Assembly (NCBI RefSeq): GCF_048323755.1
Contig: NZ_JBLWFS010000015.1
Location: 34,755 to 98,754, forward strand
Reading direction: 5' to 3'
Length of the DNA: 64,000 bases
Source of the DNA: Alkalihalobacterium sp048323755
Lineage (GTDB): Bacteria > Bacillota > Bacilli > Bacillales > Bacillaceae_F
The notes under the pieces were generated by a model. The model made no database searches, had not been told where the DNA came from, and saw nothing but the letters and a program-made list of their open reading frames with translations. Shown here piece by piece: positions 1 to 7,167 of this stretch (position 1 is its first letter; every line of letters begins with the position of its first letter). The translations under genes were made by a program, and so were the position numbers.

Positions 1-747
1 TATATTCATTAGCAGCAAAATGATGGGCATTGTAATTTCCATCATTCGTAATGCAGAAACAGACGCTCCCATTAATTCTTGATTCGATTTTGAAAACCGG
101 TCATTTTCTGTTTCTTTTCTAAGGAGCGCTCGGATTAATTTAATTCCTAGTAAATTTTCACGCATGACCCGGTTCACACCGTCTAGCTTTTGTTGGACGA
201 TATTAAATAAAGGACGTCCTTTTTTAAATATCCAGATTAAAAATAACAGACTTAGGGGAACGGCTACTGCTAACACGAGAGCAAGCTTTACGTTAACAAC
301 GAGCGCCATGATTAGTCCTCCTATGACTAATAAAGGAGCACGTAACATAATACGTAAGCCGGTAAACAAAGTAAGTTGAAGGACATTCACGTCGTTCGTC
401 ATCCTCGTAATTAACGATGACGTTGGAAAATGACTTAAGTTCGTAAACGAAAATGATTGAATTTTTTCAAACAACCCGTTTCGAATGTCATGACCAAACC
501 CTTGGCTACTATGTGCTGCATAAAATGAATTAATTATACCTGCCGCAAAGGCTACGAGGGACAGACCAATCATAATACTGCCCCAATAAATAACAACCGT
601 AAGATCTTCTTGCAAAATACCATCATTAATAATTTTCGCCATAAATAACGGCTGCACTAGTTCAACTGCTAATTCAACTAAGGTTAAAGCAATCGCAATA
701 ACCATAAATAATCGATACCGTTTTAAATATGAAAATATTACAGCCAT
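1..747 (-). CDS. ABC exporter, transmembrane domain (3' part of gene off the window)
   Basis: The first 249 codons of a gene that runs off the left edge. The ATG at 747 follows a GGGGG ribosome site. The protein begins MAVIFSYLKRYR and has several hydrophobic membrane helices joined by charged loops such as ITRMTNDVNVLQ. That is the pattern of the type-1 ABC exporter membrane domain (ABC_membrane family), as in the YfiB/YheI/BmrC type half-transporters of Bacillus. The nucleotide-binding domain, if fused as usual, lies outside the window, so substrate and partner subunit cannot be told. The family call is firm; the exact orthologue is not. Confidence 0.85.
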   Translation of the reverse strand, partial: MAVIFSYLKRYRLFMVIAIALTLVELAVELVQPLFMAKIINDGILQEDLTVVIYWGSIMIGLSLVAFAAGIINSFYAAHSSQGFGHDIRNGLFEKIQSFSFTNLSHFPTSSLITRMTNDVNVLQLTLFTGLRIMLRAPLLVIGGLIMALVVNVKLALVLAVAVPLSLLFLIWIFKKGRPLFNIVQQKLDGVNRVMRENLLGIKLIRALLRKETENDRFSKSNQELMGASVSALRMMEITMPIILLLMNI

Positions 748-805
748 AATAAATCCCCCAGACTACCTTCTGTAAGCGCAATCGATGTATATGTATTTTT
801 ATCTT

Positions 806-815
806 ATGTATACAT
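806..815. promoter_or_regulatory. Candidate operator palindrome upstream of the ABC exporter gene
   Basis: ATGTATACAT is a perfect 10-bp palindrome, and a related half (GATGTATATG) lies about 16 bp away towards the gene. It sits about 60 bp before the exporter start, where a repressor would act. Bacillus exporters of this type are often controlled by MarR or TetR proteins, but no regulator gene is adjacent in the window. Weak call. Confidence 0.3.
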
Positions 816-912
816 TAATACTACACGAAACATCCATATAATAGAATTTATTTGACTCTTGCCTTCTTTTTAATAATTAAGGACAATAGGGGGCTGTTAA
901 TTCAATATCTCC

Positions 913-957
913 ATAAAGAAAACGCATTGGTTTTCCTTACCAGAAACCGATGCGTTT
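913..957 (-). terminator. Terminator of the GerW-like gene
   Basis: AAACGCATTGGTTT (920-933) pairs with AAACCGATGCGTTT (944-957) with one mismatch. On the minus strand the stem is followed by TTTTCTTTAT. It lies 26 bp past the stop of the GerW-like gene. Confidence 0.75.
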
Positions 958-982
958 CGACCAATTTGTTACTGTCAATACT

Positions 983-1375
983 TTATTTTTCTTTTGTCCT
1001 TTTATTTTTCCGCCCTAATATAGAAAATAGAAAGACTACAGATCCCACTAATAGGAACAAAGCAGATAAATCTACCGTTGGAATAAAACGAGTTTTCTTT
1101 TTAGTAATCTCATATACCCCTACAGGCCGAACCAACATCGTTCCGCCTCCACCTTCCCCTTCACCAAGGCTAGAGCCCTCTTTCGTTTCTTCGGCAGTCC
1201 CGCCTCCACCACCAAATAAATAGGTTACTTTAGAAACAGGAACGACTTTTTTATCTTCCAATTCAATTGGATCACCATATACTTTTTTCGTTTGGACCGC
1301 TTCACTCATCTTTGCAAACATGCCACGAATTGGGTTTTGATACCTTGACGACTTTTCATCTTTGATTTCGTTCAT
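983..1375 (-). CDS. GerW/YtfJ-family spore protein with C-terminal membrane anchor
   Basis: 130 aa; the ATG has AGGAGG 8 bp upstream. Residues about 8-90 (NPIRGMFAKMSEAVQTKKVYGDPIEL..., VVPVSKVTYLFGGGGG) match the GerW/YtfJ family, whose B. subtilis member is needed for germination responses. The glycine-rich stretch around residues 55-80 is typical. Unlike classic YtfJ, the C-terminus carries one hydrophobic helix (about residues 102-120, LSALFLLVGSVVFLF) followed by a basic tail, RKNKRTKEK, suggesting tail anchoring in a membrane. It is monocistronic, bounded by a terminator. Family call is good; a germination role is inferred. Confidence 0.8.
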   Translation of the reverse strand: MNEIKDEKSSRYQNPIRGMFAKMSEAVQTKKVYGDPIELEDKKVVPVSKVTYLFGGGGGTAEETKEGSSLGEGEGGGGTMLVRPVGVYEITKKKTRFIPTVDLSALFLLVGSVVFLFSILGRKNKRTKEK

Positions 1376-1588
1376 AAAGGGTTCCTCCTAATAGATTAAT
1401 AGTAGGTAATTCGCTTTAATAACATATTTTTCCTTGCTATTAAAATCGGTTTTATGAACTTTTATTCAAGCTCTTAATCTGCTTCTCCTCCTAAAGTTGT
1501 AATTATATTTCAATCTTTCTCTTGATTAACTCGTTTTCAACTTTATGTAATCTATAATCATAGGAAAAAATATGAGGAGGAATTATAA

Positions 1589-2056
1589 ATGAAAAATGCA
1601 CGCTTATACGAAACACATGTTCAATCGACTAATTTAGAAAGATCGATTGCTTTTTATAAAAAATTAGATCTAGAGTTAGCTTGTGTATTAAATGATAGAA
1701 GAGCAGCTTTCTTCTGGGTTGGAGGTCCGACTATAAAAGAATTTATGCTTGGGGTGTGGGAAGTGACTGAAGAAAATTTCCGTAAATCCCATTTCGCTTT
1801 TCATGTTTCCTTTGAAGAATTACTTCAAGTTCCTGATTTTCTCAAAAAAAGGGAGATCTCCTTAATTCCATCTTTTGGACTTGATACGACGGAACCAGTT
1901 GTACATGGTTGGATGCCGTCTGCTTGTTATTACTTCTTAGATCCAGACGGGAATACGTTAGAATATATTTCAGTACTAGAAGATCAACCTAAACAAGATG
2001 CTGGGGTTGTCCACCTCAGTACGCGGAATAAGCTAATAAAAAAGGATGCATTCTAA
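1589..2056 (+). CDS. VOC-superfamily (glyoxalase/bleomycin-resistance fold) protein
   Basis: 155 aa; ATG with AGGAGG 8 bp upstream. The start RLYETHVQSTNLERSIAFYKKL and the end SACYYFLDPDGNTLEYISVL are the beta-alpha-beta signatures of the vicinal oxygen chelate fold. Candidate metal ligands are His9 near the start, a central His and the Glu of NTLEYI. VOC proteins include glyoxalases, dioxygenases and antibiotic-binding proteins; the substrate cannot be read from sequence. It is a single gene ending at a strong bidirectional terminator shared with the chemosensory operon. Confidence 0.85.
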   Translation: MKNARLYETHVQSTNLERSIAFYKKLDLELACVLNDRRAAFFWVGGPTIKEFMLGVWEVTEENFRKSHFAFHVSFEELLQVPDFLKKREISLIPSFGLDTTEPVVHGWMPSACYYFLDPDGNTLEYISVLEDQPKQDAGVVHLSTRNKLIKKDAF

Positions 2057-2062
2057 TGACTA

Positions 2063-2130
2063 ACTAGAAAGGAGCGAGGTTGCACTTAAACTGAACATCG
2101 CACCTTTCTAGTATTATTTTTTCTTTTATT
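2063..2130. terminator. Bidirectional terminator between the VOC gene and the chemosensory operon
   Basis: ACTAGAAAGG (2063-2072) pairs with CCTTTCTAGT (2103-2112), and the stem continues inwards with two mismatches to a 14-nt loop. A T-rich run follows on the plus strand (2113-2130). Confidence 0.8.
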
Positions 2131-2162
2131 TTGGCGATAGCAGATATTTTGGTAATACCTTA

Positions 2163-2582
2163 TTAATGTTCTTGGCTTCTCTTTTTCACTAACTGTGTTT
2201 TTATAAAATTCCCTTCGGTTTTTACTTCTGCAAAGTCAACTAAAGATAAAATGAGTTTTAGTCCTCTTCCTCTTGGACCTTTATTTTCGGATTCTTTGGG
2301 TGGGATTAGAGAATAAAGCTCGCCTTCGGTGTATAAAGTTAACGTAATGCCCTTTTGATCTTCTAATTTCTCAACCTTTAGAAATTTCATAGAATAACGG
2401 TCTGTGTGATCAAACGCATTTGTACATAATTCTTCTACTACTAATTGAAGATGCAATGATTCCTTTCTATTAAAATCCAGCCCTAAAGCAAGGCGTTTTA
2501 CAAAGTCCATTGCTTTTAAGATGTCACTCTTGACCTCGAGGTAAAAGAGGAAGAATTGATCCTTATGCTTCGATATATTCAC
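2163..2582 (-). CDS. RsbW/SpoIIAB-like GHKL anti-sigma-type serine kinase
   Basis: 139 aa. I chose the GTG at 2582, preceded by GGGTAGGG, because an upstream in-frame extension would lie deep inside the preceding gene; the chosen frame still overlaps it by 20 bp, implying translational coupling. The N-box (VVEELCTNAFDHTDR) and the glycine-rich box (GPRGRGLKLILSL) are those of HATPase_c_2 proteins such as RsbW, RsbT and SpoIIAB. Such kinases phosphorylate a STAS partner and may bind a sigma factor. The STAS gene two positions upstream in the operon is the obvious partner. No sigma factor gene lies in the operon, so the final target is unknown. Confidence 0.82.
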   Translation of the reverse strand: MNISKHKDQFFLFYLEVKSDILKAMDFVKRLALGLDFNRKESLHLQLVVEELCTNAFDHTDRYSMKFLKVEKLEDQKGITLTLYTEGELYSLIPPKESENKGPRGRGLKLILSLVDFAEVKTEGNFIKTQLVKKRSQEH

Positions 2583-4812
2583 AACCCCTACCCTCTTCCC
2601 TTTGTTGTTTAAATAGTAACTGTTCAAAGTCCGCAATTGGTAAAGGCTTACTAAAGTAATAACCTTGTCCTTCGGAACAACCACTTGCAATTAAAAATTC
2701 TAGATGCTCCTTTGTTTCTATACCTTCAGCAATCACATGCAGATTTAAACTTTTGGCTAATTGAATAATGGCGTGTGCAATTTCTTTATTTGTATTATTT
2801 TGAATTTTAATAACAAAGGATTTGTCAATTTTTAAAGAGCTTATTGGAAATTGTTCGAGATAACTTAACGAAGAATAACCTGTCCCAAAGTCATCTATAG
2901 ATATCTTAATATCTAATGTTTTTAACCGCTCTAATTCATCTATTACATAATCTACATTTTTCATTAACATACTTTCCGTTATTTCGAGCTCCAAATTCTT
3001 ACCGTTAATATTGTACGTTTCTATAATATGCCTTACTTGTTCAACTAAATTCGTTCTTTGAAAATGTTGTACTGAAATATTAGTTGAAATATTAATAAGG
3101 TCTAACCCTTTTTGTTCCCATTCACTTAACTTCTTGCATGCTTGTTCTAATACCCAGTGATCTAAATCAATAATTAATCCAGTTTCCTCAGCAAGTGGAA
3201 TAAAGTTCATAGGTGGTAATAGCCCAAGTTTGGGATGGTTCCATCTTATTAAAGCTTCTGCACCAATGATTTTTCCAGTATCTAACTTGTATCTCGGCTG
3301 AAAGTACACTAAAAATTGACCTTTTTCTACTGCTACATGCAAATCATTCTGTAATATCAAAATTTCTTTAGGGGAATGCTCTTTGGTAGCAGAATAAAAT
3401 GTAAAGTTATTTTTTCCTCCTTCTTTCACTTCTTTCATCGCTAAACTAGCATTCTTCATTAATGATCTAAAATTCGTGCCATGATAAGGATAAAGGGCAC
3501 CGCCAATACTTGAAGTTACATATAAGTCATTACCTGTAAAAGAAAATGGTTTCTTAAATGCATTTAAAATGTCAAGAGCAACCTTTCTGCACTTTTTTTC
3601 ATCTGCTTGAGCGAGGAGAATGACAAATTCATCTCCACCCATTCGGCAAATAAAATCTCCTTCTTGAAGTAGTACTCGAATACGAGCCCCTACTTTCTTC
3701 AGCAAAGCATCACCTTGTTGCAGACCAAATGCATCATTAATTAACTTAAAGCGATCAATATCAAGGTGTAATATCCCAAACTTATGTTTACCTTCTAACA
3801 TACTTTGCTCAATCTTCTGCTGAAAATAGAACCGATTGGGTAATCCTGTTAAACTATCAAAATTAACTAGTTTTTGGATTTGGTTCTGACTCGAATATAC
3901 TTTGCTTATATTATTATTATGCTCGATAGCAATTCTGACTAATTGGTTGTATGAATTTAAACTTCCTAAATGTTGCTGCAGGGTATCCGTTTTGGAAAAT
4001 AAAATTAACCCTCCTAATAAGTCATTCTGAACAGAAAGAACAGGAATGATTATAAAATAATTTAAATCATTCAATTTTGCAACAGGATAGATTTTACTAA
4101 AAGGACCCATTAGTTCAAGAACGTGTACAGGAAGTACACTATTAAAAAAGTCTAAATGTTCATCATTAATCCGATCTATTCCGAGTGCAATTTCTTCAAG
4201 TACAAACAACGGGTCGGTAATACTTGGGGCTCCACCTAATTTTAATGATTTATTACTTTGTTGAAATGAATAAATAGAACAAGATAAACCATCACAATGG
4301 TCTTCAATAAACCACGAGATGATGGAAAGAATATCATGGAGCGGGAGACGCTGTGCAATTACCTTGATCATTACTTCATATTGGAGCACCCGTCTATTTC
4401 TACCCTGCGAAAGTTGTCTTTTTTTTTGATTACCATATAATTTGACTTGTTCAACTAACTCCATCTTAAACCTATCCCAATCTTTTGCAGGTTTAAATAA
4501 GAAATGATCTGCACCCAGTTGCAAAGCCTCTAGAACATCATGTGTACTTTGCTGCGTAAGTCCACTTACTATAATAGCTGCCGGAACCGTTTTTTTTCTC
4601 CTCATATACTTTAGGGTTTCTAATCCGTTCATATTGGGCATATCAAGGTCAAGAGTAATAATATCTGGAGTGAGCGCTTCTATTTTTTCTATAGCTTCTA
4701 AACCGCTTCTCGCATGACCCACTACCTCAATTTGCGGGTCAGTCGATAACATTGTTGTTATATAATCACACATAAAGAGAGAGTCATCTACGACTAGTAC
4801 TTTTATTTTCAC
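2563..4812 (-). CDS. Response regulator with REC-GAF-GGDEF-EAL domains (c-di-GMP turnover)
   Basis: 749 aa. A receiver domain (1-125; phospho-acceptor Asp55 in IITLDLDMP, KP motif near 107) is followed by a GAF-like region (about 145-310), a GGDEF diguanylate cyclase (about 315-475; intact MGGDEF at 391-396) and an EAL phosphodiesterase (about 485-745; EALIRW at 519-524, then the DDFGTGYSS and EGIET motifs). Both catalytic motifs look intact, so it could make or degrade c-di-GMP. The inhibitory RxxD site before GGDEF reads QEGD, so product inhibition may be absent. It is the only non-CheB receiver in the operon and thus the likely CheA output, comparable in logic to WspR but with both enzyme activities. 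Confidence 0.93.
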   Translation of the reverse strand: MKIKVLVVDDSLFMCDYITTMLSTDPQIEVVGHARSGLEAIEKIEALTPDIITLDLDMPNMNGLETLKYMRRKKTVPAAIIVSGLTQQSTHDVLEALQLGADHFLFKPAKDWDRFKMELVEQVKLYGNQKKRQLSQGRNRRVLQYEVMIKVIAQRLPLHDILSIISWFIEDHCDGLSCSIYSFQQSNKSLKLGGAPSITDPLFVLEEIALGIDRINDEHLDFFNSVLPVHVLELMGPFSKIYPVAKLNDLNYFIIIPVLSVQNDLLGGLILFSKTDTLQQHLGSLNSYNQLVRIAIEHNNNISKVYSSQNQIQKLVNFDSLTGLPNRFYFQQKIEQSMLEGKHKFGILHLDIDRFKLINDAFGLQQGDALLKKVGARIRVLLQEGDFICRMGGDEFVILLAQADEKKCRKVALDILNAFKKPFSFTGNDLYVTSSIGGALYPYHGTNFRSLMKNASLAMKEVKEGGKNNFTFYSATKEHSPKEILILQNDLHVAVEKGQFLVYFQPRYKLDTGKIIGAEALIRWNHPKLGLLPPMNFIPLAEETGLIIDLDHWVLEQACKKLSEWEQKGLDLINISTNISVQHFQRTNLVEQVRHIIETYNINGKNLELEITESMLMKNVDYVIDELERLKTLDIKISIDDFGTGYSSLSYLEQFPISSLKIDKSFVIKIQNNTNKEIAHAIIQLAKSLNLHVIAEGIETKEHLEFLIASGCSEGQGYYFSKPLPIADFEQLLFKQQREEGRGCEYIEA

Positions 4813-4840
4813 CTAGTTTTACCTCCCTCATAAAACAGAG

Positions 4841-5185
4841 TTATACTTCTTTAAAATTTAACAAAGCTTCACCGACATCATTAAATAATTTTACAAATGT
4901 ACCCAATTTTGTGATTTCAAATATTTCTTGAATATTAGGTTGAAGACCTGCTACAATTAACTCCTTGTTTTTACTCCTTGCTTTTAACACTGCATCAGCT
5001 ATATATCCTATAGCTGCACTATTTAAATAAGCTACGTCGCTTAAATCTAGTAACAATTGATTCGTTTCAGCTTTGATTAACTCATAAATATACGTTTTAA
5101 ATATGTCTCCATTCTTTAAGGTGATTTCACCATCACATTTTAAAATTTCTACACGATTGATAATCATGCGATTAAAATTCCCCAT
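4841..5185 (-). CDS. STAS-domain anti-anti-sigma-like protein
   Basis: 114 aa; ATG with AAGGAG upstream. It is a single STAS domain of SpoIIAA/RsbV type. Ser56 in VAYLNSAAIGYI occupies the place of the phosphorylated serine of SpoIIAA (usually DSSGLG), so phosphorylation by a GHKL kinase is plausible. It lies between cheB (10 bp) and the REC-GGDEF-EAL gene (28 bp); the RsbW-like kinase ends the operon. The arrangement suggests a partner switch coupled to the chemosensory pathway, but the partner of the complex is inferred. Confidence 0.85.
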   Translation of the reverse strand: MGNFNRMIINRVEILKCDGEITLKNGDIFKTYIYELIKAETNQLLLDLSDVAYLNSAAIGYIADAVLKARSKNKELIVAGLQPNIQEIFEITKLGTFVKLFNDVGEALLNFKEV

Positions 5186-5195
5186 AACCTGCTCC

Positions 5196-6248
5196 TTATA
5201 TTAGTGATTTTATAGTGGAAACGATACTCGTAATTGGTGCTTGTTTATCCGCAAGCCCTGCCTCATATACGACTCGCGGCATTCCATATACGACACAAGT
5301 TGATTCCGATTCTACAATGATCTTACCTTGATTTTCTCTTACTTGTTTACACCCTATTAACCCGTCTTGTCCCATTCCCGTTAAAATCACAGTTAAAAGC
5401 TTTTCTTTATATATACTTGAAGCCGATAATAACGTGACATCAACAGACGGATGATACAAGGTTTCAATGGGTGCATCTTCAGCTAAGTGGAAAAACGCCT
5501 CGTGACCATCCTTTTTAATCGTCGTTTGTAAGCCAGCTGGGGCAATATAAATAGTACCTGGCACTAGCACTTCTTCATGTTCTGCTTCTTTAACGATCAG
5601 ATGACATATTGAGTCAAAGCGTTCCGCAAGTGGTCTTGTAAACCCCTTTGGCATATGCTGAACAACAACGATTGGAAAAGATAATCCGTTTTCAAAATAA
5701 GGGAGAATGGATTGAAGTGCCGCTGGTCCCCCTGTAGAACACCCAATGATTAAAAGGTCTAAATTTTCAGATAATAATGGTTTGTTTTTTCGTTTTACTG
5801 ATCGAATTGGCAATTCCTCATGAGTAGTTTGAAGTTTTTTTCGCTGTACATTTGAACAAATGGCAACCTCAAGACTTTCCCAAAAAACGGTTAAGGTTTC
5901 AATAGAGGCTTGAGGAAATAATTTTTCTTTAATAATAAAATCAACGGCTCCTAGCTCTATTGATGTAATAGACGCAGAAGCTGTATCAGCTGAGGCGTTC
6001 GTAAGCATGACGACAGGAACTGGACATTCATTCATAATAATTTCTAATGCTTCCAGTCCGTCCATTTCTGGCATTTCTATATCTAAAGTGACAACGGCTG
6101 GTTGTAATCTTTTTACTTTTTCAATGGCATCTTTTCCATTTCTAGCTATGCCAACGACGTATAGCTCTTCATGTTGTTCAATGACTTGACCAATCGCTTT
6201 TCGCATAAAAGCTGAGTCATCTACAACGAGTACTCCATACTTTTTCAT
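5196..6248 (-). CDS. cheB: Chemoreceptor methylesterase/deamidase CheB
   Basis: 350 aa. A receiver domain (1-120, Asp56 in VVTLDIEMPEMDG) is linked to a CheB methylesterase domain (about 163-350). The catalytic triad is visible: Ser171 in GCSTGGP, His198 in VVQHMPKGF, Asp295 in TGMGQDG. It removes methyl groups from receptor glutamates when phosphorylated by CheA, giving adaptation. It starts 4 bp after cheR, with AAAGGAG upstream. Its presence with cheR shows that the receptor in this operon is methylation-adapted even though no flagellar genes are nearby. Confidence 0.96.
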   Translation of the reverse strand: MKKYGVLVVDDSAFMRKAIGQVIEQHEELYVVGIARNGKDAIEKVKRLQPAVVTLDIEMPEMDGLEALEIIMNECPVPVVMLTNASADTASASITSIELGAVDFIIKEKLFPQASIETLTVFWESLEVAICSNVQRKKLQTTHEELPIRSVKRKNKPLLSENLDLLIIGCSTGGPAALQSILPYFENGLSFPIVVVQHMPKGFTRPLAERFDSICHLIVKEAEHEEVLVPGTIYIAPAGLQTTIKKDGHEAFFHLAEDAPIETLYHPSVDVTLLSASSIYKEKLLTVILTGMGQDGLIGCKQVRENQGKIIVESESTCVVYGMPRVVYEAGLADKQAPITSIVSTIKSLI

Positions 6249-6252
6249 ATTA

Positions 6253-7053
6253 TTACTCCTTTTTATAGTAAAAGGTGCTCGGAGTGTTGATCGTTTTATA
6301 TCCTAAATTAAAGGTAGAAATGTTTTCTGAATGACCTAAAAACAAATATCCGTCTTTTTTTAGTGAGTGAAAAAAGTTAGTCGTTACTTTTTTTATTGTT
6401 TCTTGATCGAAGTAAATAAGAACGTTCCGGCAAAAGATTACATCAAAGTGGAGCATTTCCTTCATCGAGGACTCATCCAATAAATTTAGGTATTTAAATT
6501 GCACCTGTTCTTTTATTTCATTTGTGACCGTATAACCAGTGGGGTCTTTTACAAAATATTTTTTCAACAACTCATCAGGTATCCTTCGAAATGACAGCGA
6601 CGCTTTATTATAAAACCCATTTTTAGCTACTCCTATTACCCGCTTATTAATATCCGTAGCAACGATTTCGAATTCATCAGGTCGAAACAAACCTGTTTCT
6701 TTAATCATCATTGCTAATGTATAGGGTTCTTCCCCTGTTGAACAGGCCGCACTCCATATTCTAACTTTCCCACCATTTTGCTTAATAAGTGGTAAAACAA
6801 CATTTTTTAATTCAACCAATTGATTTTCTTCTCGATAAAAATAGGTTTCATTGATAGTTAATATTTCAACTGCTCGATCCCATTCAGCTGGTAGTTCTTC
6901 AAGGTATCTACAATATTCCCATAAAGAATTTAGTTGTAGCTCATGGATACGTTTCATAATTTTATTTTCTAACGCCACTAAGTTGTTCAAATAGTTCAGT
7001 CCACATTTTTGGTACACTAATTGACTAAAATGCTTTATAGAAAATTGATTCAT
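6253..7053 (-). CDS. cheR: Chemoreceptor glutamate methyltransferase CheR
   Basis: 266 aa, the usual CheR length. A short N-terminal all-alpha domain precedes the SAM-dependent methyltransferase domain; IWSAACSTGEEPYTLAMM is the classic CheR SAM-binding motif, and FDVIFCRNVLIYFD is the second signature. It adds methyl groups to receptor glutamates, opposing CheB. The gap to the upstream receptor gene (114 bp) is the largest in the operon and holds a stem-loop that may lower cheR expression relative to the receptor. Confidence 0.96.
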   Translation of the reverse strand: MNQFSIKHFSQLVYQKCGLNYLNNLVALENKIMKRIHELQLNSLWEYCRYLEELPAEWDRAVEILTINETYFYREENQLVELKNVVLPLIKQNGGKVRIWSAACSTGEEPYTLAMMIKETGLFRPDEFEIVATDINKRVIGVAKNGFYNKASLSFRRIPDELLKKYFVKDPTGYTVTNEIKEQVQFKYLNLLDESSMKEMLHFDVIFCRNVLIYFDQETIKKVTTNFFHSLKKDGYLFLGHSENISTFNLGYKTINTPSTFYYKKE

Positions 7054-7084
7054 CTTTCAAACCTCTCTCAATAAAAGTAAAACT

Positions 7085-7117
7085 CATTCCATGGGAATAT
7101 CTACTCCCCATGGAATG
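7085..7117 (-). promoter_or_regulatory. Stem-loop between receptor gene and cheR (possible attenuator)
   Basis: CATTCCATGGG (7085-7095) pairs with CCCATGGAATG (7107-7117) as a perfect 11-bp stem with an 11-nt loop. On the minus strand it is followed by AGTTTTACTTTT, a weak U-rich tract. It may partially terminate transcription or protect the upstream mRNA, keeping receptor levels above CheR/CheB. Confidence 0.5.
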
Positions 7118-7167
7118 TACGTATAAATGAAGTTATTTGTCCTTTTCGTTAAATCTCTTCGTAAAGT

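Noticed and set aside
1..747. Multidrug ABC exporter named after a specific B. subtilis gene
   Set aside because: Only the membrane domain is visible, so orthology cannot be fixed.
2583..2690. N-terminal extension of the RsbW-like kinase
   Set aside because: It overlaps the EAL coding frame by over 100 bp and reads as the out-of-frame shadow; the GTG at 2582 has a better ribosome site.
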